This document shows, piece after piece, positions 1 through 14,271 of a DNA stretch of 64,000 bases (position 1 is its first letter; each line of letters begins with the position of its first letter). The position numbers and the translations under genes were made by a program. Source of the DNA: Trogon surrucura (Eukaryota > Chordata > Aves > Trogoniformes > Trogonidae); NCBI GenBank assembly GCA_020746105.1, contig CM036618.1, forward strand, positions 115,761,308-115,825,307. The letters run 5' to 3'. A model generated the notes under the pieces. The model saw only the letters and a program-made list of their open reading frames with translations, ran no database searches and was not told where the DNA came from.

Positions 1-3000
1 TCTTCTGCAAGCATCCTGTGCCAAGAATTGTGATTAAACGATCCTTGAAAAAGAGTTTAGAGGTTGATAGGACGCGAGTTGTCCCCAGTATGGCCCACTG
101 TCATCCGTTCTAAGCAGTTCCCAAAGCAGTTGTGAGTGCTTGTCTACTGGGTTCACCAACCTTTGGTCCCTGACCCTTTTCTCATGACATTCAGACACCC
201 CCGAACTTCTTAACCCTGTTAAGAAGTCAACAGCACAACTGCCCAGGGTCTCAACAGAGCTGAGTTTTTAACAGGATCTCAGCAGAAGCCACCATGTTAT
301 GGTCTCATGGACTTGCCTTCAGCAGAGGCAGTCATGTCCCTTTACCTTATGTCTGGATTTATCCCTCAATTTCCAGTCCTCAAAGTGTAAGCAGCCCTGT
401 CTCTTGGGTCTCATGACCCCTGCTCTGCTTGTTTCACAGGTCCTAACAGGTCTCACAGAACTTTGAAGAAGAAATACCTTCCTTTTTTTTTTTTCCCCAC
501 CTCCTTTAGGTCACCTCAAGCGAGCGCAGTCCTCACATTCCTGCTGGGAAGAATTCCCCCACTGAAGCATAATCCAGCTCTTCCAGAATGAGTGATGGAG
601 TCAGCAAGGTAAAAGTTAATTTCTTTGTAACCAGGGTTTAATTTCAAATAATTACTGCTATGCTAAAGAAGCACCGCCCTCCATTATTTATTTACAACAT
701 GCGCATTAAAATACCTAACTAGAGCTCAACCCTGTCTGCAGCCTGGGCATTTCATTTAGTAGGTTTTGCAGCCTCAGAGAGGCTGAAATGATCATCCTTT
801 ATGTTTTGTTTTGTTTTTTTTAAAATGCAGTCCTCAAAGTGACGCTAGGATCGGGAGGGGATTTCTTAGAAGGCAATGAGTGAAGCCGTTATTCACACTT
901 ATCTCGGCCAAAAATTAAAGTGGGGCTTTTAAAATGTGCAAATATGGGATATCTGCCTTTAAGCCAGCAGGGCTGGGAGCATGTTCCAGGTTTCACTTTT
1001 GAGTTTGGAGTCAAATAAGAGCAATCACAGAGTGTGTGGTAATGTGGAACCCATCCAGATTTATTTTTTTTTTTGCAGAGACCACCGATGCTTTTTTAAA
1101 ATGTGATTACACCACACAACGCCAGTGCCTCTCTTCACCACTTCAGCCGTAAAACAAAAAGGCTTCGTGTCCAGGCTGTGCCAGCGACAGAGCAAGTTAG
1201 GAGGAGCCTAGTCTCATATCCCCGCATAAAATAAAAAAAAAAATTAAAATTTGGTGGTGGTCTGAATGAACATGAAACACTTCAGAAGATGGTCGTGTTG
1301 AAGAGCATCCTTGTTTTTACGCAGGGATGTAAGACACCCTGCAACAGCCTAACAGTCCCAAAACTCAGGATCCTGAAAGAGTGTTCAGGATGCTGGTTTT
1401 GGCTGATTTTTTCCCTTCTCCCTGTTGCAAACCACAGTCCTGAGTATTTATCCGAAGGGCAGAGCTCCGGCCAGCTCTGCCCCAACCATCCTCCATCCAA
1501 AGCCACCGCTTGCAAATGCTGATTTATTTTCTAGACAGAAATAAAGCAGAGTGAGAGACTCACTTTTGGTGTGTCCCCTGGGCAGGTTTTCATTTTTTAA
1601 CATGGTTGGTGGGGTCAAGCGACACAGAAATGCTTTTCTTCGGCGATGGACAGCAGAGAAAGGAAGTCCTTGTCAGCCTTGGAACTGCCACTCTTTTTTT
1701 GGTGACACCTTTCTTCCAGACCTGCCAGAGAGGGTGAAAATGGCAATGATTTGTTTGGTAACTCCTTACAGACATGCCTCTGCTTCCACTGGGCAGGTTT
1801 ACTCATAACCTGAGTTTACAATCCCATACACAACCTGGAAGAGGTTGCAGCAAGTCACTGGCTCTTTTAATTTTTTTTATTTCTTTCTAATTTGGCCTGT
1901 TCTTAACAGCGGCTGGATTTTCCCTGAGATAAAGCCTTCTGCGAGAAAAGAAAAAAGTAATTTAAAAATGGGACCTCTTTCACCTTCTGTGTGACATGGA
2001 GTGTGGCTTTCTCACGTGTCAAACATTAGTAAAAACGAGAAGCCCCGGGAAAACCATCCTCCAAGTTCTCCCTCCATCCTCCCTTTCAGCATGCCTTCTT
2101 CTTATTTTTTTTTTTTTAATGCCTGCTATACCCACCTCCCTGCTTTTCTTCATCCTACTCCCAGTCCCTTCCCTTCTCCAGAAATAAATCTGAATGTCTC
2201 TTGAACTCATTTATACTGCTCGGTTGCCTAACTCGTTCCATATGGCCGCTGCTCTTTGCGCCGAACAGTTCTGCCTGGGTTCCCTCATTTACTCCCAAGA
2301 TTCTTAATTTTATGAACAATTTCCTAACAATCAGATCAATTAAATTGTGGAGAAGTCCTCCAAGGGAAGCGGTAGGATCCCTGTCACTGGTATAACGCAA
2401 ATTCGGGCCAGACAAAGCAATTCCGCCCAGTCCCTTGGACAGACTGATCTAATAAAGAGGAGATTTTCCATCTTTGCATTCCTGGGGCCCAGTCCTCCTC
2501 CCAGTGACACCAGTGGCTTTCCAGAGGAGTGACTGGGTTCCCTCTGCCCATCACGCCAGGATTTTGCCTTTTTCTAGCATGTGATGTGAAATTGTTTGGG
2601 GATATTCGGGCTCACTTTCACAATTAGAGCTGCTGCTTTGCTATTCTTTTTTTTTTTCCTCCCCCTTATTTATTCTGAGTAATGCCTGACACATGCTTAT
2701 TTCATGCTTTTTACCAATATATTTCACCGAGAGGCAAACATAAAGACTGAAACCAATACAGTTTTAATGGATCAAATACCATCCTACTAAAAACCACAAT
2801 TTTTGAATCAACATTTTTATTGAAACAGACTTTCATTCAGAGAAAAGCATCCTACTGAAACCCAACATTTTTTTTCTTCAAGCTCTTGTCCAACAGTCTC
2901 TTTTATTTCCCCATCTGAAACAGGTAATTTTCCAATCAGACCCATTATACGAAATCAATTTGCATTTACCAAAAATATATAATTACAAGAATTAGCCCAA

Positions 3001-5500
3001 ACCAACGTATTTTTTCAATCCTTCGCCTCTTAACTCAAACCACATATATCTACGACTAGGAATTCTTTTGGAGACCAATGGAAACATATCCCAAACAATG
3101 CATTCTTATTCAAATTCTTATATGTTTTAATCAAAAAAATCTTGCCCTATCTGCAACCAATATCTTCGGAGTCAGTCCGTTTTCTTTTGTTTAAATCAGA
3201 CCACTTTTCCTAGCCCCCTCATTTATATGGAATTAATATAGAATGCACTGCCTAATGACTTTGATATAATAACACAAGCAAGTTATTTTCAGTATATATA
3301 TATTTATATATATAAATATATAACAAATGGCTGCACTGCTGATATTTACCAAACCAAAATATGTTTTGATTGGAAACAGGAGGGATACCCAGTGAGGACC
3401 AGCTTTTTTGCCTTGGCCTTGCACAATTGAAGCAGTTCAGCGTGCAACAGTAGAGTATTCCCACTTCCTACAAGTTGTGCTGTCTCTGGTAGCATGCAAG
3501 AGCACAGGATGGTGATAGTTCCCACGTGGTGTCACGCCTTCCATAACCTCCCAAACACCACAGACGTGGGAGGTTTTATGGCTACTTGTGTGGGGAACTG
3601 TTTTCTTCTTGGGAACCATCTTTCAGCTGCAGGTCGGTCAAGATCCACCTGCCTAGAGCAGTCCCTAACCTCGCTGGATCTTCTCCATCCCAGAGACGTT
3701 CTTGCTGGCAGGATTTCCATCTGCTCTTGGCCAAAAGACAGGCTCTCCTTTCTCCAGGATACCTTGGAGATCCTCTCTGTGCCAGCTGAGTTTCTTTGTG
3801 TGTGGATGACCAAAATCTTGAATTCTCTGTTAGAAGTCTCCACGGAGTCTTATAAAAGAGCAATAAAATTTTCCTACCCGGGGTAGATTTCGTTCCCTCA
3901 GCTGTCTACCTTCTTCTGCCTCCATCTGAAATTCCATTCGTTGGTTCTTGTCATCACACTGAGCTTTGGCAATCATCTCCAAGTGGAGTGGTTGGTCTGA
4001 CCTAGCTGGGGAGTGAAAGGTGGCTCCACAGGGCACGTCCTCCACTCTTAGGAGATGCTGGTGCTCCTCCAGGACTCTGAGAAGAGATAGCTGCAGTTGG
4101 GTGGGCAACCATGGGCTACAGCAGGCAGTTGGGAAGCTGGCCTGGCCTAAATTCCTTTACTCCTTCACTTGCTTCTTTATTTATTGAGGGGCTTGGCAGT
4201 ATTCTGGTATTTCAGCAAAATTAGGTGTTAATTTTCTCCTAAATACTCTCTAATTTTATTTTATTAAAAGTTTTACAAGGAGAGGAAAGGGGGGGGAGGT
4301 TCTTGCACCATCCCAAATGGGTGCCGATAAAATCTTTATACCCTACTCTGCAGTCTCAGGTACCCAGTGCTTGCAAAGAAAAATCCATTATACAGAGAAA
4401 TTACATATATATTTTTTAAAAGATATATTAGAGAAAGGATATAAAACTTTATTGGTACTATATTTCCTACCCCTCTGCTTCAGAAAGCCAACTTTCTTGA
4501 GTATTGCACACAGTCCTGAAAGGGAGGAAAAAGGAAAATAAACCTCGAGGCAAATGCAGAGATCTCTGAGAGCACTTCCAATAATTTTTTTTTTACCATG
4601 AAAATAATACCCTGATTTTAAAGGCTTGTGCCTTAGGAGCTAAGGTGGGTTTAGGAGAGAGGTTTGGGGAGCTGGGGAAACCATGACAGTGTCCCTTGGG
4701 AGGTGATGGGACCCTTGTGGACAGAGGGGTTTCCTCTTCGTTTTTAATGGCAGAATTTAGGGTCCCCCCTTTAGGGGTTTCTGCACAAAAAGGCTCGTCC
4801 AGAGCTCGGATAAACTGGGGTAGCCCTACTAGAAACAGATGATCACTCTTGAGCAAAACCAGCTGAGAATCTGGTCCAGCTTTCTAGTTTTTTACTGGGG
4901 AAATTTGTTTACAGCTAAATACTGGGCAAAGGAAGCTCATGTGGCCCTTCTGCAGCACTTATTCACACAAAGCTTTAATATTTGATAATGTTATTTAATA
5001 AAATCTGTTACAAGGTTCTTAAATAACTCTTTATGACCCTTTTATGATTTATGTCATGACACATAACCTCAGGTGTATATATTTTATGTTATTACAGATG
5101 TGTAAACTGATATTAATTGTACACATTTTCCCCTGAAGTATAAGAACTTTTTTTTTTCTCTTTTTCCCTTGGCTATATAACTAGACATATAATAATTTCT
5201 ACAGAAGGTAAAACCAGCACATATAGTAAAAAAAAATGGATGAAAAATGTTTGTGCAGCTCTGCCTTTCATTTTAAATGAATATAAATGTTCATATATGT
5301 CATAAATTTAAGCTGCGAGTAAATTACTGCCAAGTTCCGAGCCCATCTCGTGTTTGAATCCTGGAGGAAAATAGAAAACATTTGTTGAACTAGTCTGCTG
5401 AAAGCAGCAAGGAAATGATGTAATGTTTATGAAATATGCAGTTGTGATACAATCCAATTAGCACTCTCGGTTACAAGGGCTTGCAGCAGGTTTGCTGGGA

Positions 5501-5552
5501 GGGTGGAGGAATGGATGGAGGGATGGAAGGATGGAGGGAGGGATGGAAGGAT
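5501..5552. repeat. GGAT-type minisatellite
   Basis: The stretch is built of GGATGGA/GGAGGGA words with an approximate 20-bp higher-order period (one full unit plus a partial one). Only G, A and T occur on this strand across most of it. It is a simple tandem repeat with no coding potential. Confidence 0.75.
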
Positions 5553-8500
5553 CACTTTAGGAGGGTGTCCAAGCTGCTCCTGCAGCTACTGATGGCCCCA
5601 TAAAGTCTCCAAGACCACTAAGCCCAGGTCACGCTGCCCAAGATGGGTGAGAAACCACCCCTGAGAAAATCTGCATTTCCAAGGGGGATTTTTGGCAAGA
5701 ATTGATAAATCTTCCCTTTTTCTAGAGTGGAACACCCCTCAGCAGCCACTGCATTCCCTTTCTCCAGGGACTTTTGCGGAGGAAAATCAGAACTTTCACC
5801 TGGCGTGGATGTGTCCAGCAAAACAGGGGCAGGACATGAGACAGCATCCCGAAGTAGAACCACAGCAGCAGGAGCTGCATCCTGGCTTTCTGAATGAGCA
5901 GGGATTTCCACCCAAAAAATCCAGATCTGCAAAAGAGAACCCCAGTGGAAGAAGTCATAGCATCAACAAGAAGGACAATAAAGCCAAGGTACCTTGCTCT
6001 TCAAATGCGATTTACAAAAACATTTCAGCATCTGGAACAAGGGACATTAGTTTTGATTATTTCCTGATGATATTTATTCAATTTGTTATGGTTAAAACTA
6101 TTATTGTTTTCTATTCTATCTCTCCCTCACTCTGTTCTTCTCTTTCATCCCCATATTTCTGTTCATTTGTCAGGCACGGCTAAGGAAAAAAAAATAAAAA
6201 ATCTGCAGCAGGAAAAAAAAAATGTCATCAATGTGGCCTTTTTTGTTTTATGGCATTAAACGAACTGCTTGCTCAGGCAGAATAAAACATAAAACAAGTA
6301 TTTGAAGTTTGACACTATAATGACCAAAAGCAAAGCATGAAAGTGAGCCAGAAATCAAATATGTGGGTAGTGTGTTTACCCAGCCCTCTGCTAACGATGG
6401 TGTGACACCTCTGATGGATGCACACGCGTGTCGACCGTGTCATGGCCTGCGCGCTGGCACAAAGTTACCTTGAACTCAGGTTCAGTGTCGAATTAGAAGT
6501 AGCCACGAGCCTCAAATGAAGCTTTAGAAACCAGTTAAAGCTGTAGGAATCAGTCCTGAGATGCTGACAGATGGTCCCAGTCGCTGGGTCTGGTGGCCAC
6601 ACATCTTCTTCTCCACCCTGCACAAGGACAACTGTGTTGTCCCATCAGGGAAGAGGTTTTCTCCCACCCTTCAAGGAGGAAGGAGCAGCAGGGAGTCTAT
6701 GGAAGAGCTCCTTACCAAGCTGGACTGATAATGGAATTTATGGCTATCTGGACAAACCTGACAAAAAAAAAAAAAAACCAGTACGTGTTGAATCTCAGCT
6801 TTTTTTGCGGAAAAATATAAAACCTCAACATGTGACATTGGGTCAACCTGAAACATCATCTTCGATTCAAATCCAAAGTATTTCGTTTTGCTTTGCTGAG
6901 TTAACTCTTTTGTTCTAGATTTTGTCTTTTCATTTAGGTCAATTTAGAAATAAAACAAATGCTGTTTGGAAACAAAACGCTTAAAGGTTTTTGCTTGGGA
7001 AATGCCAAGTGTTTTAGCAAGTCTAAAGTGAAATGTTTTGACATCTTCCCAAAAAAAAATACAAAAAATTCTGTGTCTTTTTTCTGGCTGCAATCAATAG
7101 CTGGATTTGACCTGAAAGTGTGAAGAGTTTCTCTTTTCTTCTAAAACTCCACTTTAAAATGAAATTACTTTCAGTGGCAAAGCGAACAAAAAACCCCAAA
7201 CCCCACAACACTATTATGCCCAAGTGTTGTTCTATTCTCCTGCTGCAATGGAAACCCAGAACCCCTGTGCTCAGGGCATCCTTTTCCACCCAACAGATGT
7301 AGTAAAACTGCATCGTTTCACAACTGGGCTGGAGATGTCTCTTCCTTTTTTAGAGGAGGGATCTTGGCCTTGGAGGATCAGTTCTCATCCCTCCTTGTGT
7401 GCCCTTGCTGAACTTTTTGATGGCCAGCCACTTTGGCCAGGAGTAATCGAGGTCTACCAAGGTAAACGCTGATTTTGGTGACGTTTTCTATTTAAATACC
7501 TTTTTAAACTTGGTCTTTCTTTGCTGTTTCATCCCCTTTGACACCTGCACCTATTACAAATCCGGCCAGTCTCTCCTTCCTGAGCAAAGCAGGGTATATT
7601 TAAGTCGGTTTTACGGTGGTGTGTGGGACAGCCAAGCATTGTTTAATAAATCACCAGCTGGTACGAAACACGTTTGGACAATGGGGAGAAACAATAGCTG
7701 AGATGAAAAGGAGTAAGAGTCGTGCCTGCCTGGAGAAAAAGCAAACCCACCACTGCTACCGGCGGTCACCCCACGCTGCCTGCTGAAGGGATGCATGCGA
7801 GGCCGTTCTGGCAATTGCAGAAGTGCAATCCCTGGGCTGCCAGGGAAGTTTACTGTGGAAACTGATACCTTTGTAAAAGTCCACCTTCGTCCAGTGTCAC
7901 TGCAGGTAGGGCTGGCCCAGGGGATTACTCTCATTGTCCTGCCAAGCATGAATGAATGGGGTAATTTAGCCCCCAGGAGATAACGATTAGCATTTCCCAT
8001 GAAGTTGCACCGGTGTTGGCTTAAAGGGTCTTTTTATCCAATGATCAGGATAACTGGCTCCTTCCAGGTGCTTCTCACCGGCCATCAGCTAAGAACAGGC
8101 AGGAAAAGGCTTTAATTATCTCCAGGGATGGGGAATGTGAAGCAAGGCTGGTGGGTACCATCATCCATCCCACTGGAGAACTTGTGCTCCTCAGACAACG
8201 CCTCAGCTCAAGGTCCTTTATGAAGCTTTTTCTCTGTTTTTCTGGCTGTGCTTTTCCTTCAAAATGGGAGATAAATAGGTGATAACTGTGCTGGTTTGAC
8301 CTGATACTGGTAAAGCTTCTGTCGATCAATACCAAAATTATGAAAAATACACCAGTCTAAAATTATACTGATTAATTCAACTGGAAGTTGGTTGCTTGCC
8401 CTCAGTTATGGGCAAACATCTTCTATGACTGTGTTGATTCAGGCTGCCCAGCAGGATGCTAGGCAACTTAATAGCCTGGTTTAATTTGGTAGAATTCACC

Positions 8501-11500
8501 CAGCCTAAGTATTTTTCCATTTTCTACTCAACCTGTCTTATGATTTATCAATTACCTATTCCACATATATTGTGGGTTTAAGTTTTTCACTGTGTAAATC
8601 ATATTCCTGGCTGAAGAAATTGATGGGTTTTTTGCAATTAAAAAAAAACAAAACAAATGAAACAAAGCAACAAAAACCCTTGTATATATGAGGCATAAGA
8701 CTTTCTGTGAAATATTTAAAACAGCATTTACAATAGACGCAATTCAGCAACGAGACAGAAGATTTGCAGGATGTTCATGAGGTTACAGTGACCTTTTGAG
8801 GATAAACTGTATTAAGTATTAATCTTTCCTACAAATAAACCTGATTTCCATCAATAGGCAGCCCTTTCTTTTTTTTTTTTTTTTTTTTCCCCCTTCGTCT
8901 CCTTTTGGAGGAAGCCTCTCCCCGTAGCATCCCTTGGAAAGGACCTGCCCTCCCTTCCAAACACTTTTCATTGACAACGGGGGGAGGTTTGTGGGTGCCC
9001 TCCCCCGGAGCCTTATTTTGTAAAGCACTTGCTGAAACGCTGCCTGAAAAAACAAACACGAAGCTGAAATCCCTCGCCCGCATCCCAAGGGGACATCTCC
9101 ATTCACTTGGGGCGGGCACTGGCCCAGGTTCCGGCTGGGCAAAGGCACGGAGAAATAATTGCCAAAAGGCCCTGCGACGGCACTGCCAAATTAAAATTAA
9201 GATTTTGTCATTCTCTCTTTTAATTGTCCATTGTATTCGATCCTGACTGACTCCCGGGGAACTTTAAAAAAAAAAAAAAAAGAAGACCAGACCACTGGGT
9301 AAAATCTTGGCTTTGCGGAGGTCAGCCGCAAGAACCTTCCACGGGCTTAATGAGCTGGCGGGCTCTCTCCGTGCCTGCTACGGCTTTATTTATGGTGTGG
9401 TTTAATGAATGATTTTCTAATGCAGATGCGTAAATGATTCTGAATGGGACCAAGGTCCCCGCGGTGCTCGGTGCTGCATGGAAATGTGAGATGAAGCTGT
9501 CTCTGTCCCAAAAAAAACGAGGGAAGATAGGGAGAAAATACGACTCACCTCTTAATTTTAAGCCAGGTGGTAAATTTTAGCCGGTTTTGTGGCTCAAACC
9601 CACAACAGCAGGCAAAAGAGAAAAATAAGCCCCAAAAAAGCATCAAAGTCACTCAGGGAACCTGAAGGCTGAAGCCCATCACGAAGCCCCTCTGCTCCTT
9701 TTTTCTGGCCGCCAGTAGCATTAGCAATCCCTCAGCGTCTAATCAATAGGGACCGATTTAATGAATCAACGTGGTAACAAATTTTTATGGATTCAGGCTG
9801 GCAAAAATGTTTTTAACTTCGAGGTTTGAACGTGGGAAGTAAACCTTTCACAAACGCAGAATTTCCCCATTAAAGCTGATGATATTGTGAAAAACATTCA
9901 TCTCCTCCCCAGAAATGTCTGTCCTTTCTGTTTTTAAACAAGTATAACATAAAACATCACTAAGAGCAGTCAAGGGTCTTTCTCTGCCAGGAACCAGCCA
10001 GTTGCAAATGCTTTCGCATGGAAACAACTCAGAAATTTCAAAAATGTTTGCAAAGAAGACATTTTCACTTTTCAACCAACTCTGTTACTGATTTTCCAGG
10101 CTGAATAAGGAATGCTTGTTGAATTTTATGGAAACTGATAGTGGGACTATATGAAACTGGCCATAAAAGATAACAGATTTTGTTTTAAAGTCAGATAAAA
10201 GTTATAGTCCCGTGTTATTTGGCATATGAATTTCCTATGATACCAATAAAAATGTTAGTTACAAAGCATTTCCTGAGGAATGGTTGTAACCCCAAATGAT
10301 CATGGTTATTTGCTGAGGAAAATAGATTTTATTCCGAACAATAAACCTATGCAGATTTATTAACCTGGGAAACACACAGCCGCTGGCATGTACCAATCTG
10401 GTTCGAGCTGATGGAATTAATAACGCTGATACAATGAAAAATATCTTACACACTCCAAAAACCATTGCCTGTGTAATGTCACACATAAAAGAGTTTGCTG
10501 AGCAGCCCTTTAGCTCTGTTTTTCCCCATTCTTCGCTGCAGTCTTCATTCACAATGGGGTTGGTTCTGTTTAAACAGCGACGTTTGCTGGGTCTCACGTT
10601 ACCACGGCGTTATTCCCCGCAGATGAATGAATGCCGAGCAGGAACTAACAAAAAAAATGCTCAGAAGATGAAAATTCGAAACAATATCCCCCTCCAAAAA
10701 AAATACCTTTCGTGTTTTCAAGGTGATGGCACCTCCAAACTCTCCCCAGTGTGCAAGGGAGCACCTCAGCTCACCTTTGCCTGATATCTCTGCCAAAATC
10801 CAACCACAGAAAATAAATGGGGAGGAGATGAAGAGTCAAGCAGTGCTTGTTTGTCGGAGCTCCCTTGAGAATACGACTCCGATGGATATACGGAGGCTGA
10901 GGCCCAATGGTAGTGTCGGGAGCAGCGTCGCGGGTCTCCTGCCCAAATTTGCATTTTTTTCCCCTTCTTGCCGCCCTGATTGCAAAAACATGACACTGTT
11001 AATAAAGCAGCACCTGGAGGATACGCAGCCATAAAAGCATTGGCCACCAGCTCCATCTCTTCTGCTCACATGGGGACTGAGCTCCCCAAGCTGTTGTCCT
11101 AAGCTGATGAAGTTGTTGTGCAATCTTATAATTAGGGTTTTTTTGATTAGAGATGCTGCAAATGGGGTCTCTCACCAGTAAAAGCCAAAGGTAGGGTGAG
11201 GACTCACCTTCGGGAAAGAGACAACAGAGGTATATCCCAAAACAGCAGCTGAACCCAAGGCTTTCTTTAATTAGGTATTAAACCCAGTGCAAAGATAAGA
11301 TTCAGTCAGAAGAATAAGGCCTTCTTAAAATTATTTTATTCCCCTCCAACATCACTTATTTTAATTTTTCTTTGTTTCCACCTGAAACTGGCTGCCACTG
11401 TTTAATTCATTCCACATTTCCCAGGGTCAAAGACCCCCATCCCAAGTGGCGGCGTGCTCCCCAAATGTGAACTTCTTTCAAACAAGAAGTGGTTTATCCC

Positions 11501-11977
11501 ATCCTCCGCTTTTGATCCTTTCAGAAAAGGTATGGCCCCGGTGCTCCAGAAGGTGGGAAAAACCAAGTCCCACCAGCTGAGGTCCACCTCGCACCTCTGC
11601 AGATGGAAAAAGCACCCAAAAATCATACAATTCCCCCCCAAAAAAATCACATGCTCACCTTGACCAACCTTGACCTCACCAATTGGAGTGAGAGAGTTAA
11701 CGAAGGGAATTCAGGTTTTGTACAAATCAGCACATTCTGCTTTTTATGAATGTACGTATCTATATATAAAGGGAGAGGAGAGGGAAATGACACACAGCTT
11801 GAATTTTGCATTTTTATAAAGCAGAACCTAGGTCTACAGGCCACGTATTAAGGCAAACAGCATGTTTTCAGGTAATTAGTGTTTATAATCAGTTTGTAAA
11901 GCTAAAGTGACTCCAGATCACAATGAGCTTGAAAAAAAAAATAAAGCTAGAAAAGGTTGGTTCGTCCTTTCTTTTCC

Positions 11978-11996
11978 TTTGCATATGCATGCAAAT
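11978..11996. promoter_or_regulatory. Overlapping inverted POU octamer-type motifs
   Basis: A perfect octamer ATGCAAAT lies at 11989-11996. An inverted near-copy (TTTGCATA) starts at 11978, so the two face each other and share an ATGCAT core. POU factors (OCT/BRN) bind such sites. Function is inferred from the motif alone. Confidence 0.3.
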
Positions 11997-13743
11997 GCCA
12001 AATTAACATCTGCATACAATATATGCTCTGATCAGACCCAAAATATTGTTGTGGTTATGGCCAATTCACTTAAAAGCCTATATGTTTAAAACCTCACATT
12101 AGTATGGATGAAATGTTTTCTGTTCCTTTAACATTTTTTTTAGGATTGGAGCTTTTTTTTAAGTTAAAGTTTCACATTAATGGTACTTGCAAACCACAGC
12201 TGTTTCACTGTACTATATAACAATAGTGTTTTGTATCTGAGCAAGTTTGGAAATCTTCATGCTTACTCAATTCTTCCGAAACCAAAAGCAACCCCACTTG
12301 TTCCTTGAAATGGAAGAGTTATCTGTAGTGTTTGCAAAACAATCAGATTCTTGACAACTTTTCATAAAGGCGATTGATGTTTTGTTATTCCTTTGGAGAT
12401 GAGTCAAGAGTCAAAAGTCAATCTCCAAGTCAGATGAAATTTGACAGTTTTGGTCCTGGGACTTTTTTTTTCTGTTGTTGCTGCCAGCCTGCACATCTCC
12501 ATGGGCCTCCTGTCTTCTACCAAGCATCAAGAAGGGTCAGAAGGGGGAAAATTTACAGAAGTAACACTTCCTTGCCATTTTTCCCAGCTTTTTGCAGCCT
12601 TGGAGGGAAATCCAATAGCCCTTTGCCAGAAACTCTCCTTATACTGAAACTAAACTGCCAGACATTAAATCTTGTGCTCATGAGAAGAGGTGCATCCTTG
12701 CTGCCTAGGTGGAGCTGCACAGATTTCTGCAATCTTGATGTTTAGAGAAAAGATTTCAACCCGTGTAGGTTTAGAAGTAATCACTATTAATCCCTCAGTC
12801 CTTCACAAAACTCTTTGTGAGTTTAGGGCTTTACACGCGTGTAAGCATCTGCAAGGTTGAAACCAAGAGATCTTTCAGCCAGCCCTGAAATGAAAAACGT
12901 AAATATGAAATATTAAAACCAGATCTGCTCTGGAGAAGAACTTTGACATTGCCACAAATCTAAAGAAGAAAGGGAAAACTCTGGCGTATAAATTCGGGAT
13001 GACATCACTTTCTGAGGAGCTGATGCCAAAACAGTGCTATCTCCGGGAGAGCTTCAGTGAAAGCTTTTGTCGTCTTTGCCAGGTTAATATAACGTTGAGA
13101 TAAAGAGCACTTTCGCATTCGTGAAACTGGGGGGCAGGAGGGAGAGAGTGTGTTTTCCCCAGGAGAAATGCTACATCAGCATCCATAGCGTCGAGTTAAG
13201 GAACAGAAGACTTCCCATCTTTGCACAAATCGTTGATCTTACTTCCCCAACTTGCTCCAAAAACCCTCCCTGAAAGGAGACCAAAAACCACAGCGCTCCT
13301 TGGTGGCCAAGTAACGCGATACTTGGGGGTTCAGGGAGGTTTTTCTCCCTTCGATTTATCGTCACCAGTTTTCTACAAATTATGCAGGGGAGCCTTTGTC
13401 AGAGCTCTGACACGGCCGCTCTCCTTGCATTCTTCTTCCGCATCTGGAGTGGGGGATAGGATTAAATGCCAAATTGCAAACCAACACTTCTCTGGAAAGT
13501 GTTGCCTTTTCTGGGGCAATCTTTGTATGTATCGGGAGAAAATGTTATGAAGTGCCTGAGTGATTTTGGAAGCAAATTCCCATTTTTCGAAAGCAACTTT
13601 AAGCAGTTGTGGGCAGGTTTATAAATTGGCGAGTGATGGTTTGGTTTGCAGCTTCCAGCGAGAGATGAGGATTCCTGTGTGTTGACCATTCTGTGATTCT
13701 GTGTGATTTTGTGAATGCTTCTTTAATGCTCCTTTAAGAGGGG

Positions 13744-14262
13744 ATATATAAATATACACATACACACACATACAAACACGTACATATGTATACATACATA
13801 CACATACATATATATGTATACGTGTATATATACGTATGTATGTGCATAAATGTGTGTGTATATATACACACACGTGTGTATATATATGCATGTATATAAA
13901 TATATTTATGTGTATATACATATATATATAAGGTGTATATACATACATCTTACATCTATACATATGTGTAGATGTATATATATGTGTGTGTGTACAAATA
14001 TATATACATACAGATGTATGTATATATGCATGTGCATATGCGTATATACATATACGTATAAATGTGTATATCCATGTATGCACATAGAAGTGTGTATACA
14101 TGTGTGTATGTATATACACATATGTATGTATAGATACACACAAATGTGTATGTGTGTATATGTATATACAAAGTATATACACATATAGGTGTACTTTAAT
14201 ATATATGTATACCTGTATAAGTATTTGTAGATATTTTTTTATATATACACATATATGTGGGT
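13744..14262. repeat. Degenerate TA/CA/GT microsatellite, block 1
   Basis: About 520 bases are made almost only of TATA, CACA, TGTG and ATAC words with no exact long period. Its translations (runs of Tyr, Ile, Cys, Val, His) form long spurious open frames on both strands. The block directly abuts the 3' end of a minus-strand CR1. Confidence 0.9.
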
Positions 14263-14271
14263 GAGTATAAG

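Larger units (their letters stand above)
1..13743. other. Gene-free region on the 3' side of PAX1
   Basis: I see no recognisable exon, RNA gene or intact mobile element here. Open frames are short, overlap on both strands and show no conserved domain. The DNA is A+T-rich with many T and A runs. Stretches that read like constrained noncoding DNA (balanced composition, many homeodomain-type TAAT cores) lie near 9340-9450 and 10090-10260, but this is an impression only. PAX1 is transcribed toward this region, so it may hold distal PAX1 control elements. An unrecognised noncoding RNA cannot be excluded. Confidence 0.6.

Noticed and set aside
1..13743. Coding exons or a tRNA in the 3' flank
   Set aside because: I searched for TTCGA-type T-loops and conserved protein words and found none with proper context.
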